Both the position numbers and the translations under genes were made by a program. Below, one piece after another: positions 43,840 to 52,036 of a stretch of 64,000 nucleotides of DNA (position 1 is its first letter; every line of letters starts with the position of its first letter). The notes under the pieces were generated by a model, which made no database searches, was not told the DNA's origin, and saw only the letters and a program-made list of their open reading frames with translations. Source of the DNA: Candidatus Zixiibacteriota bacterium (GTDB taxonomy: Bacteria; Desulfobacterota; Binatia; UBA9968); the NCBI GenBank assembly GCA_035574315.1, contig DATLYW010000038.1:1-64000 (forward strand), given 5' to 3'.

Positions 43840-46569
43840 CTAGGCCGAGACGCGGATTCTCGCGTCCACGACCAGACACCCCCGCCCGGGCGGGAGGGCG
43901 ATCACGGGGTTCAGGTCGAGCTCCGCGATCTCCGGAACCTCTTCGACCAGCCGCGAAACGCGCAGCAGGAGCTCCTCGAGGGCGGCGATGTCCGCAGGCG
44001 GATGGCCGCGATAGCCCTGGAGCAGCCGAAAGCCGCGGATGGCGCGCACCATTTCGCTGGCGTCGCGATCCGTGATCGGCGTGAGGCGGAAGCAGACGTC
44101 CTTCAGAATCTCGACGTGGATGCCGCCGAGGCCGAATGCGAGGAGCGGGCCGAACAGCGGGTCCTGGGAGACCCCGATCATGACCTCGACGCCTCCGGTA
44201 ATCATCGGCTGGATGAGAACGCCGTCCATTGCGTCGAGCTTTTTGCTCGCCGCTAGGCGATCCCGCAGGTCGTCGAAGGCGGCGCGGACGGCGGGCGCGT
44301 CCCGGAGATTCAAATAGACGCCGCCGACCTCGGTCTTGTGGACGATCGTGCGGGAGGCGAGCTTGAGCGCGACCGGGAACCCGATCTCGGCGGCGACGCG
44401 CTCGGCCTCCTCGGCGTCCCGGGCGATCGCCCCGGGGGAGAGAGGCAGCCTCAGGGCCGCGAGCACCGCTCGGGTCTCTTCGGCCGAGAGCCAGCAGGGC
44501 CCGCCGCGCCCCGCCGCGCTCCGGCAAACGCGCTGCGCCTCCCGCGGATCGATGTCCTCGAAATCGGGAATCACGCCTTCGGGCTGGCGGCGCCATTCGG
44601 AGTATTTGGCGAGCCGCCCGAGTGCCCGGGCGGCGTTCTCAGGGAACGGATAGTTCGGCAGCCGCTCGCCGTCCATGGAGAGCGGCCGGCGGCGGATCTC
44701 CTCGCCCATCACGCAGGCGAGGACGGTTTTGCCGGCGCCCTTGCCGGCGCGACTCTCGCGCACGCCGGCACAGATGGCCGCGGTGATCGACTCCAGCGAG
44801 GCGAGGCCGGCGTCGATCGTGAGCACGATCAAAGCGTCGATCTCCTCGGCGCCCAACAGGATCTCGGTCGCCTTGCGAAACTCCTCGGCCCCGGCCGACG
44901 CGATCATGTCGACCGGATTGGCCACGGCGGCGGTGGGCGGAAGGAAGCTGGCGAGCCGCTCGCGTGTCGCCGGCTGCAGGGGCTCGACGGCGAGCCCGTT
45001 CGCTTCGCAGCTGTCGGCGCAAAGGATTCCAAGCCCTCCGGCGTTGGTGAGGATCCCGACGCGGCGGCCGGGCGGCAGCGGCTGAGCGTCGAGCGCCGCG
45101 GCGACGTCGAACATCTCGTCGATGGTGTCGACGCGGATCACGCCCGCCTGATGGCAGAGAGCGTCGACGGCGACCTCGCTGGCGGCCAGGGCGGCCGTGT
45201 GTGAGCTGGCGGCGCGGAGCCCGGCGCCGGTTCTGCCGGCCTTCAACGCGACGATCGGCTTGTGGCGCCCCACCCGCCGGGCGATGCGGGCGAACCGGCG
45301 CGGGTTGCCGAACGATTCGAGGTAAAGCAGGATCACCGCGGTCTGGGGATCCTCGTCCCAGTACTGGAGCAGGTCGTTGCCGGAAACGTCCGCCTTGTTG
45401 CCCACGCTGATGAACTTGGAGAGCCCGAGGCCGCGCTCGCGCGCCAGCGTGATGATGGCGAGGCCGAGCGCGCCGCTCTGCGAGGAGAAAGCCACGCGGC
45501 CGGCGGGCGGGAAGATGGGCGAGAACGACGCGTTGAGACGCACGGCGGGATCGGTGTTCATCAGCCCGAGGCAGTTCGGGCCGACCAGGCGCATGCCGTA
45601 GCCGCGGACCTTTTCGACGAGCTGCTCCTGGAGGCGGGCGCCCTCGCGGCCGATCTCGGCGAAGCCGGCGCTGATCACCAGCGCCGCCCTGACGCCGCGG
45701 GCGGCGCAGTCGTCGATCACGCCGAGCACGGCTTGGGCCGGCACCGTGATGATCGCGAGGTCGGGGGCTTCGGGCAGCTCTCGAACCGACGGGTAGACCT
45801 TGCGCGACCCGATGAAGTCGGCGGTGGGGTTCACCAGGTAGACCGAGCCCCGGAAGCCCGCGGCCTCGATCGCCTTGAGGATCCGGTCCCCGATCGACCC
45901 GGGCTTGCGCGAGGCGCCGACGAGCACCACCGAGCGCGGCTGGAAGAACGGCCGGAGCGACGCCGTGGTCGAGACCCGGTCGCGCAGCTCCGCGCGCATG
46001 ACGCTGGTCTCGGTCGGGACGAGCGAGAGATCGATCTCGACGTAGCCCTGGTCCATGCGGGTGCGGCACTCGAATCCCGAGTCGCGGAAAACGTCCAGCA
46101 TCGCCTTGTTCTCGTGCATCGTGACGGCCCAGAGGCGGCGAAACCCGTTCGCCGCCGCGAGAAGCGCGAGCCGCTCGAGCAGGAGCGAGCCGATCCCCTT
46201 TCCCTGCAGGCGGTCGTCGACCGCCATCGCGACCTCTGCGGTCGCCTCGTCGCGAGCGGCATAGGTGCCCGCTGCGACGATCCTTTGCCGGTCGCCGGCC
46301 GCTCGCGTGACCACCAGCGTAAGGCGCTTGTCGGGAGCCGAGTTGTCGCAAAAGGTCTCGATGACTTTCTCCGCCGGCTCGGAGGCCGAAAAGAAGCGAT
46401 AAACTCTCGAGCGGTTGGAGAGGCCGGCGAAGAATTCGGCGAGACCGGGCTTGTCCTCGGGACGGGCGATGCGCAGTGAAGCCGTGGTGCCGTCCCGCAG
46501 GATCAGTCGGCCGCCTTCCGGGGCATCCTGGGAAGGGACCGGAACATAGCGGGGGCGCAGGGGACGCAT
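43840..46569 (-). CDS. GNAT acetyltransferase fused to ADP-forming acyl-CoA synthetase
   Basis: A 909-residue fusion. Residues about 25-190 are a GNAT domain (AVDDRLQGKGIGSLLLERLA). Residues about 210-660 are the CoA-binding and ligase alpha region (VVLVGASRKPGSIGD, LVGPNCLGLMN, FSSQSGALG, SSHTAALAAS with the phospho-His). Residues 690-905 are the ATP-grasp beta region (VALKLASRTIVHKTEVGGVYLNL, ELDLNPVIALPPG). In enterobacterial Pat the GNAT is C-terminal; here it is N-terminal. The product may make ATP from acetyl-CoA, acetylate proteins, or both. Start at 46569 has a weak site. Confidence 0.9.
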   Translation of the reverse strand: MRPLRPRYVPVPSQDAPEGGRLILRDGTTASLRIARPEDKPGLAEFFAGLSNRSRVYRFFSASEPAEKVIETFCDNSAPDKRLTLVVTRAAGDRQRIVAAGTYAARDEATAEVAMAVDDRLQGKGIGSLLLERLALLAAANGFRRLWAVTMHENKAMLDVFRDSGFECRTRMDQGYVEIDLSLVPTETSVMRAELRDRVSTTASLRPFFQPRSVVLVGASRKPGSIGDRILKAIEAAGFRGSVYLVNPTADFIGSRKVYPSVRELPEAPDLAIITVPAQAVLGVIDDCAARGVRAALVISAGFAEIGREGARLQEQLVEKVRGYGMRLVGPNCLGLMNTDPAVRLNASFSPIFPPAGRVAFSSQSGALGLAIITLARERGLGLSKFISVGNKADVSGNDLLQYWDEDPQTAVILLYLESFGNPRRFARIARRVGRHKPIVALKAGRTGAGLRAASSHTAALAASEVAVDALCHQAGVIRVDTIDEMFDVAAALDAQPLPPGRRVGILTNAGGLGILCADSCEANGLAVEPLQPATRERLASFLPPTAAVANPVDMIASAGAEEFRKATEILLGAEEIDALIVLTIDAGLASLESITAAICAGVRESRAGKGAGKTVLACVMGEEIRRRPLSMDGERLPNYPFPENAARALGRLAKYSEWRRQPEGVIPDFEDIDPREAQRVCRSAAGRGGPCWLSAEETRAVLAALRLPLSPGAIARDAEEAERVAAEIGFPVALKLASRTIVHKTEVGGVYLNLRDAPAVRAAFDDLRDRLAASKKLDAMDGVLIQPMITGGVEVMIGVSQDPLFGPLLAFGLGGIHVEILKDVCFRLTPITDRDASEMVRAIRGFRLLQGYRGHPPADIAALEELLLRVSRLVEEVPEIAELDLNPVIALPPGRGCLVVDARIRVSA

Positions 46570-46682
46570 GAGATTCAGTCTCGCCGATTGCGTCGAGTTT
46601 CAACCGGTGACAGGTCCAGAGTCCAAGGTCCCGGGTCCGAGTTTGAAAACACGAGACTGTGGCGGTTGGACTCCAGACCCGA

Positions 46683-49139
46683 TCAAGCCTGCTTGCTTTC
46701 GGTTTCGGCTTCGCCGTCGTGCCCGGCGACGAACCGCTTCAAGCCGACCGCCATCTCCCTCAGCCGGGCGCTCGTGCGCCGATTGACCTCGTCGGCGCCT
46801 TCGGGTCCCATCCCCGTGAGGACGGCCAGCCCCTCGTCCACGGTGCGCACCGGGTAGATGTGAAAACGCCCCTCCGCGACCGCGGCTACCACGTCCGCGC
46901 GCAGAACGAGATGGCGCACGTTGGCCTCGGGGATGATCACTCCCTGCCTGCCGGTCAGGCCCACGACCCGGCAGACGTCGTAAAAGCCTTCGATCTTCTC
47001 GTTGGCCCCCCCGATCGCCTGTACTTCCCCCCACTGGTTGACCGAACCCGTGACGGCGATGTCCTGGCGCAAGGGCACGCCGGAGAGGCGCGACAGGAGC
47101 GCGTAGAGCTCGGTCGAGGAGGCGCTGTCCCCCTCGACGCCGGAGTAGGACTGCTCGAAGCAAAGGCTCGCCGAAAGCGTCAGCGGTTGCTCCTGGCCGA
47201 AGCGGTTGCGCAGGTAACCGGCGAGGATCAGCACGCCCTTGTCGTGGATGCTGCCGCTCAGGCGCGACTCGCGCTCGATATTGATGATGCCGGCCTGGCC
47301 CATGCCGACGCTGGCGGTGACGCGACTCGGCCGGCCGAAAGCGTACTCGCCGATCTCCACCACGGACAGCCCGTTGATCTGGCCGATTTTCTTTCCGTCG
47401 ATGTCGACCAGAATGGTGCCGTTGGCGATCAGCTCGCGGATGCGTTCCTCCAGGCGGTTGGAGCGGAAGATCCGGCTCTGGATCGCCTGTTCCACGTCCC
47501 GCGTCGACACCAGCTGCCGGTCCTCCTTGCGGGCCCAGAAGGCGGCCTCGCGGACCAGGTCGGTCACGTGGGCGCGCGACGCCAGCACCTTGCCGCGGTC
47601 GCCGGCCGCGCGGGAGCCGAACTCGATCAGCCGCTCGACCGCGCCGCGGTCCAGGTGGGGCAGCCCTTCTTCCCGGCAGAGGTCGGCGGCCCATTGCGCG
47701 TAGGCGAGCTGGTGGTCGGGATCGCGCTCCATGATCGGGTCGAAATCGGCCCTCACCTTGAAGATCTCGTGGAACTCCTCGTCCCAGTTGTACAGGAGGT
47801 GGTAGAGAAAGGAGCTGCCGAGGACGATGACCTTGGTGTTGACCTCGACCGGCTCGGGCTTCAGCCCCGAGGCGGAAAACAGGGCGAACGGCTCGTAGGT
47901 TTCCATCTCGATGCGGCCGCTCCGCAGCGTGCGCTTGAGCACTTTCCAGACCGCGGGCTCCATCAGCGCGTCCTCGAGGCTGAAGATCAGATAGCCTCCG
48001 TGCGCGCGCAGGAACGAGCCGGACTTGATGCGGGTGAAGTTGGTCACCACGCGGCCGAAGCGGTCGACCACGCGCTCGATCGTGCCGAACAGGTTGAGAT
48101 ACGTGGGCGCGCTCTCGACGATGACCGGAGCCCCCCGCGTCGCGCCGTTGTCCACGACGACGTTGACCTCGTATTCCAGAAACGGGTCGCGCTCGCGCGG
48201 CAGGGGGAGGAATGGCAGCGGGATGATCGAAACCGGCGATTCCTTGAATTCGTCGAGGTTGTTGAGGGCGTGCTCCTCGACCTCGCGGAGGTAGAGGTCC
48301 ACTTCCTCGTTCTGGATCTCGTCGCGAATGCGCGACAGGATCGGGCGCAACAGGCGCTCGCAGAAACGGCGCTCGACTTCGCGGATGTCGTCTTCCATTT
48401 CGCGCATCAGCTCCTGCTGCTTGCGCGCCAGCCGCTCCATTTCCGCCGCCAGCTCCTGTTGCTGGCGTTCGACCTCGCGCCGCTCCTCGTCCGAGAGCTC
48501 GGCGTAGTCCTGCGGTTTCTGCAGGGGCTTCCCGCGGACCAGGGGGACGAAGTAGAGGTGCCCGCGCGGGCCGGGCTGGATGACGAATCCCTTCGAGCGC
48601 GCCAGCTCGGCGAACTGCTCGTTCAGCTCCTGGGCGCGGTTGGTGTACTTCTCGGTGAGCAGCGACTTTTCCTTGTCGAAGGCCTCCTGGCGAAAGGCCT
48701 TGGGCACCTCTTCCCGGAGCGTCTTTACCAGGTCCCGCATCAACAGCTTGAGGCGGTTCCCCTGGCCGGGCTTGAGGTAGATCGCCCGCGGCTCGTCGGG
48801 TTGCTTGAAGTTGTGGACATAAACCCAGTCTCCTGGGGTGGGCGCCTTGCCCGCACGCTCGGCCACCCAGCGCTTGAGAGGCTCCAGCTTGTCCGCACCG
48901 GCAAGGCCGGAGACGAAGATGTTGTAACCGGTCGCCGAAACGCCGAGACCCAGCTCCAGAGCGGCGAGCGCCCGGTCCTGCCCCACGAACGCGGCGGCCG
49001 GCCCCATCTCGCTCGTCGAAGCGAAGTCGAGCTTCATGTCGGCCACGAATCTGAGCTCCTCGGCCGTAAGCTCCCGCGGCTCCGGGCGTCCGCTCGACAT
49101 CCAGCTCGGTTCTGAAGGGGTACTCGTTGCTTTGCTCAT
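46683..49139 (-). CDS. Lon-like (LonC/LonB-type) protease, degenerate Walker A
   Basis: An 818-residue member of the Lon-related family with an N-terminal AAA-like region, a coiled-coil middle (EERREVERQQQELAAEMERL) and a C-terminal Lon protease domain. The catalytic Ser-Lys dyad is present (VEGDSASSTELYALL, GGANEKIEGFYDVC). The P-loop position reads GLAGADKL (residues 78-85), which lacks the G-K-T/S of a normal Walker A, so ATP hydrolysis may be lost or altered. ATG 49139 overlaps the Hsp20 stop by four bases (ATGA). An Hsp20-protease operon fits protein quality control. Confidence 0.88.
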   Translation of the reverse strand: MSKATSTPSEPSWMSSGRPEPRELTAEELRFVADMKLDFASTSEMGPAAAFVGQDRALAALELGLGVSATGYNIFVSGLAGADKLEPLKRWVAERAGKAPTPGDWVYVHNFKQPDEPRAIYLKPGQGNRLKLLMRDLVKTLREEVPKAFRQEAFDKEKSLLTEKYTNRAQELNEQFAELARSKGFVIQPGPRGHLYFVPLVRGKPLQKPQDYAELSDEERREVERQQQELAAEMERLARKQQELMREMEDDIREVERRFCERLLRPILSRIRDEIQNEEVDLYLREVEEHALNNLDEFKESPVSIIPLPFLPLPRERDPFLEYEVNVVVDNGATRGAPVIVESAPTYLNLFGTIERVVDRFGRVVTNFTRIKSGSFLRAHGGYLIFSLEDALMEPAVWKVLKRTLRSGRIEMETYEPFALFSASGLKPEPVEVNTKVIVLGSSFLYHLLYNWDEEFHEIFKVRADFDPIMERDPDHQLAYAQWAADLCREEGLPHLDRGAVERLIEFGSRAAGDRGKVLASRAHVTDLVREAAFWARKEDRQLVSTRDVEQAIQSRIFRSNRLEERIRELIANGTILVDIDGKKIGQINGLSVVEIGEYAFGRPSRVTASVGMGQAGIINIERESRLSGSIHDKGVLILAGYLRNRFGQEQPLTLSASLCFEQSYSGVEGDSASSTELYALLSRLSGVPLRQDIAVTGSVNQWGEVQAIGGANEKIEGFYDVCRVVGLTGRQGVIIPEANVRHLVLRADVVAAVAEGRFHIYPVRTVDEGLAVLTGMGPEGADEVNRRTSARLREMAVGLKRFVAGHDGEAETESKQA

Positions 49140-49561
49140 GCCTGATCCTTTTTACGCCGGGCCTTGGGTAAGGTAATGCGCAGCACTCCGTCCTTGAACT
49201 CGGCCTCGATACCGTCGCGGTCGACCGACTCCGGGAGCCGGATCCGCCGCATGAAATAGCCGGAAGAACGCTCCATCGCGTGGAACCGCCCGCTCTGGCG
49301 ACTCGTCTCCAGCGACCTCCATCCCTGAAGGACCAGGTCGCCGTCCTCCACCTCCACCTTGACGTCGCCGGCTTTGACGCCGGGGAGATCGGCTTCGAGA
49401 ACGAACGCGGCTGCCGTTTCGAAGAGGTCGACCGACGGCTGCCAACCTCGTATCTCGCGGCAGAATCCCCAGGGGCGGTGGATCATCTCGTCGAACAAGC
49501 GCTCCACCTCCTGCGAGACGTGCATCGGAAACGAGACGGGCTCGTTACGCTTCTTTGCCAT
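49136..49561 (-). CDS. Small heat-shock protein Hsp20
   Basis: A 141-residue alpha-crystallin protein: WQPSVDLFETAAAFVLEADL, LPGVKAGDVKVEVEDGDLVL and EAEFKDGVLRITLPK. It binds unfolding proteins without ATP. It lies in a DUF2934-Hsp20-Lon operon driven by an exact sigma-54 promoter, overlapping its neighbours on both sides (17 and 4 bases). Confidence 0.93.
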   Translation of the reverse strand: MAKKRNEPVSFPMHVSQEVERLFDEMIHRPWGFCREIRGWQPSVDLFETAAAFVLEADLPGVKAGDVKVEVEDGDLVLQGWRSLETSRQSGRFHAMERSSGYFMRRIRLPESVDRDGIEAEFKDGVLRITLPKARRKKDQA

Positions 49562-49823
49562 CGCCCGAATCTCCGGACCGCGAACGCGCGAAACGCGCGA
49601 GGACGATTCTTTCCGCTTCGAGCCAGTCGTCCAGGTCGTGACCGTGCTGTTTACCGCGGCTCAAATAGATCTCGTAAGCGAGCCGGGCGATGAGCGGCCG
49701 AAGGTCGGCGCGAGGAGGCGAGGAAGGAAGCGGCTCTTGTTCCACCACCCCGGGCAGGCCACGAAGACTCTGATCTCCGACGGTCGCCTCCGGCGGGTAT
49801 TCGCCGTTATCGTTCTGGGTCAT
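49545..49823 (-). CDS. DUF2934-domain small protein
   Basis: A 92-residue protein ending with the DUF2934 pattern LAYEIYLSRGKQHGHDLDDW plus LEAERI. Function of the family is unknown; members often neighbour Hsp20, as here. The start at 49823 is chosen because GGGGAAAG lies upstream and the promoter at 49873-49888 excludes the earlier start at 49877. Confidence 0.75.
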   Translation of the reverse strand: MTQNDNGEYPPEATVGDQSLRGLPGVVEQEPLPSSPPRADLRPLIARLAYEIYLSRGKQHGHDLDDWLEAERIVLARFARSRSGDSGDGKEA

Positions 49824-49872
49824 GGCTTTCCCCGATTCACGAACGAACGCAAGCGTTTGTTGCGGAAACATT

Positions 49873-49888
49873 CGCAACCATTATGCCA
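49873..49888 (-). promoter_or_regulatory. Sigma-54 promoter, DUF2934-Hsp20-Lon operon
   Basis: Minus strand TGGCA-TAATGG-TTGCG, exact match, 50 bases before ATG 49823. Confidence 0.8.
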
Positions 49889-50015
49889 GGACAGCCGCTC
49901 GACACTCGCGATTTTCCGGGGCTTTTGCCGCTGAATTCTGGCTCGTTCCCGCCGGTGCAAAGACCCGGCCGGGCGGGCCGCAGAGATGAGAAGACAGAGC
50001 CTTGGAAATGTTTCG

Positions 50016-50031
50016 TGGCATAGCGCTTGCA
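50016..50031 (+). promoter_or_regulatory. Sigma-54 promoter, small HTH-like gene
   Basis: TGGCA-TAGCGC-TTGCA, a full match to the extended consensus, 27 bases before ATG 50058. It is divergent to the promoter at 49873 (128 bases apart), so one activator site could serve both. Confidence 0.85.
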
Positions 50032-50057
50032 GTCCACTCACTCAGAAGGAGCGATCG

Positions 50058-50420
50058 ATGAGCGAGATCTATCCGGCTTTGCCGGAAGACACCGGCCTTG
50101 CCGAAGAATATTTCGACACGCTACGCCGGGCCCAGTACCTGGAGCCGGAAAAGGCCCTGCTTCATGCGATTCTCAAGGACGCCATCGACGCTTATCTCAA
50201 GTGCAGCTCGGCGCGCGACCGCGCCGGGAAAGAGCGCTTCGCCGAAGCGGAACGGTGGATCATGGACACTTCCGACACCTGGATCTTCTCTTTCCAGAAC
50301 GTCTGCGAGCTGCTCGGTCTCGATCCCGGGTACATCCGGCGCGGTCTGCGGGAGCTCAAAGAAAAGCCCCTGGAGAAAAGAAAGCGCCGTCGAAAGTGGG
50401 CTGAGGGCCCGGGACAATAG
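50058..50420 (+). CDS. Small helix-turn-helix-like protein
   Basis: A 120-residue mostly helical protein. The segment FQNVCELLGLDPGYIRRGLR near the C-terminus looks like a DNA-binding helix-turn-helix, followed by a strongly basic tail (KRKRRRKW). No named family recognised; similar short proteins are common in deltaproteobacterial-type genomes. AAGGAG precedes ATG 50058. As a sigma-54-driven possible DNA-binding protein it may regulate other genes here. Confidence 0.7.
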   Translation: MSEIYPALPEDTGLAEEYFDTLRRAQYLEPEKALLHAILKDAIDAYLKCSSARDRAGKERFAEAERWIMDTSDTWIFSFQNVCELLGLDPGYIRRGLRELKEKPLEKRKRRRKWAEGPGQ

Positions 50421-50590
50421 GAGTCCCGGATTTCCGGTTCCCGGTTTTCACTTCCCGCTGTTGAGCCTGCGACCTGATTCGCGGCGACACGGCTGGCCCG
50501 GCGCGCGCCAGCGTTATACTCCGCCTGCATAGTTTCGAGCTCACCGATAAACCGCCACCGCATCGCGGGTTTCCCAGGCTTCGAGCCGCC

Positions 50591-51214
50591 TCATCGGGCG
50601 GCGATGCGGACCGTGCTCGCCTGCGGCCCTTTCTCTCCCGGCTCCTCGTGAAAGTAGACGGGCGTGCCGACCTTCAGCCGGTCGAACCCCGGAGGCAGGA
50701 CCGAGTTTCTGTGAAAGTAGATCTCGCGCCCGTCGGCGGACTCCAGAAAACCGTAATCTTCTTCGGGGAAGAGCTTCACGACCACCGCGCGGGGCGGCGG
50801 CTCGTGGCGCTTGACCTTTCCCCGCTGCCGCCGGGCGAAGTCCTGGAGCTTGCGCGCGGCGGCATTGAACGCGTCGCGAATCGCCACGTACGGATCTTCG
50901 TGCGCCGCCTCCCGGGTCGGCTCGCGGCATTCGGCGAGCTCCTTTTCCGGCGGCTCGAGAGGCTCGGGCTTTTCGGCCTCGAGGTGGGTGGGCTCTCTGT
51001 TGACGACCAGCTCTCCCCCGGGAACGGTGAGGTCGATGCGCACCAGGTAGGCTTTGCCCTTGTGGTGACGGCGGTGCGGCGCCTCGACAACGACGCGGCA
51101 TCCCATGATCCTGTCGTAAAAAGATTCGAGCTTTGCAGCTTTCTCCCTTATGTGGCTCTCGATCGCCTCCGAAGGAGGCATGTTGCGGAAGGTGATCTGC
51201 AAAGGAATTTTCAT
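50591..51214 (-). CDS. Ribosome hibernation factor (HPF/RaiA) with C-terminal cold-shock domain
   Basis: A 207-residue fusion. The first 75 residues are an HPF/RaiA domain (LQITFRNMPPSEAIESHIRE, CRVVVEAPHRRHHKG, VRIDLTVPG), a Pro/Glu-rich linker follows, an AFNAAARKLQDFARRQRG helix completes the RaiA fold, and residues about 145-205 are an S1/cold-shock-like domain (VVVKLFPEEDYGFLESADGREIYFHRNSV). It inactivates ribosomes under stress; the cold-shock domain may bind RNA. The start at 51214 follows GGGGGGAAGAAG. An exact sigma-54 promoter lies upstream. Confidence 0.9.
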   Translation of the reverse strand: MKIPLQITFRNMPPSEAIESHIREKAAKLESFYDRIMGCRVVVEAPHRRHHKGKAYLVRIDLTVPGGELVVNREPTHLEAEKPEPLEPPEKELAECREPTREAAHEDPYVAIRDAFNAAARKLQDFARRQRGKVKRHEPPPRAVVVKLFPEEDYGFLESADGREIYFHRNSVLPPGFDRLKVGTPVYFHEEPGEKGPQASTVRIAAR

Positions 51215-51248
51215 CTTCTTCCCCCCGGTTGTATCTGCCCGAAAAACC

Positions 51249-51264
51249 GGCAAGAGACGTGCCA
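51249..51264 (-). promoter_or_regulatory. Sigma-54 promoter, HPF-cold-shock gene
   Basis: Minus strand TGGCA-CGTCTC-TTGCC, exact match, about 36 bases before ATG 51214. Confidence 0.8.
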
Positions 51265-51464
51265 GCGACAGCTCCCGGGAACTTGGAGCAAGTGTTTGAA
51301 ATCGCGCAGCCGGTGTGCTCCCGGCACTACCGGGCAGCACTCCATTCTCATCGCTGAGAAGGGGAGACGCAAAGCTTCGCAGAGCTGCGCACAACGAGCT
51401 CTCTTCGACCTGTCTGCCGCGGGCCCGGTAAGCGAAAAATCGGCCATGCCCGGCCGTTCGAAGC

Positions 51465-51480
51465 AGGCATGATTATTGCC
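51465..51480 (+). promoter_or_regulatory. Sigma-54-like promoter, ybaK-type gene
   Basis: AGGCA-TGATTA-TTGCC, one mismatch in the -24 box, exact -12; 48 bases before ATG 51528. Confidence 0.65.
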
Positions 51481-51527
51481 GCTCATCCCGGGTATCGTTC
51501 AGAAAAACCGAAGGAAGGAGATTTGGT

Positions 51528-52013
51528 ATGCCGATCCTAAAGAAACTGAAGGATTTCCTGGACGAAGCGAAGGTCTCGTACGAGGTCTACAACCACCCGC
51601 TTGCGTACACGGCTCAGGAGATTGCGGCAAAGCAGCACTTTTCCGGAGATCAGATGGCCAAGGTCGTGATGCTGAAAGCCGACGGCGAGCTGGTGATGGC
51701 GGTGATCATGGGGAGCCAAAAAGTCAGCCTGAGCACGGCGCGTGAAAGCCTGGGCGCGCGCGAGGTGCAGCTGGCCACGGAAGACGAATTCGCGTCGCGC
51801 TTCCCCAACTGCGAGATCGGCGCGATGCCCCCGTTCGGCAATCTTTTCGGCATCCCGGTCTACGTCGACCCGGCCCTCCAAGAGGACGAGTTCATCTACT
51901 TCAACGCGGGAAACCACGTCCAGACGGTGAGGATGAGATACAAGGATTTCGAGAGCCTGGTCCATCCGAAAATCGTTCGCCTGACAGAGCCCCGCAAGCG
52001 CAAGGCCGCCTAG
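51528..52013 (+). CDS. YbaK/EbsC-family aminoacyl-tRNA deacylase
   Basis: A 161-residue editing-domain protein. Family residues are AYTAQEIAAKQHFSGDQMAK (with the catalytic-site Lys), VMLKADGELVMAVI and GAMPPFGNLFG. These proteins hydrolyse mischarged tRNA such as Cys-tRNA-Pro or Ala-tRNA-Pro. GGAAGGAG precedes the ATG. A possible Sec- or Cys-tRNA editing link to selenoproteins is speculation. Confidence 0.9.
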   Translation: MPILKKLKDFLDEAKVSYEVYNHPLAYTAQEIAAKQHFSGDQMAKVVMLKADGELVMAVIMGSQKVSLSTARESLGAREVQLATEDEFASRFPNCEIGAMPPFGNLFGIPVYVDPALQEDEFIYFNAGNHVQTVRMRYKDFESLVHPKIVRLTEPRKRKAA

Positions 52014-52036
52014 TTTCTCTCCGCCACGGGATTCGA

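Larger units (their letters stand above)
51215..51527. other. Divergent intergenic region with two sigma-54 promoters
   Basis: 313 bases without a gene between HPF (minus) and YbaK (plus), with a sigma-54 promoter for each about 35-60 bases before its start. The interval between them (about 51265-51464) has no recognised motif but may hold a shared activator site. Confidence 0.6.
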
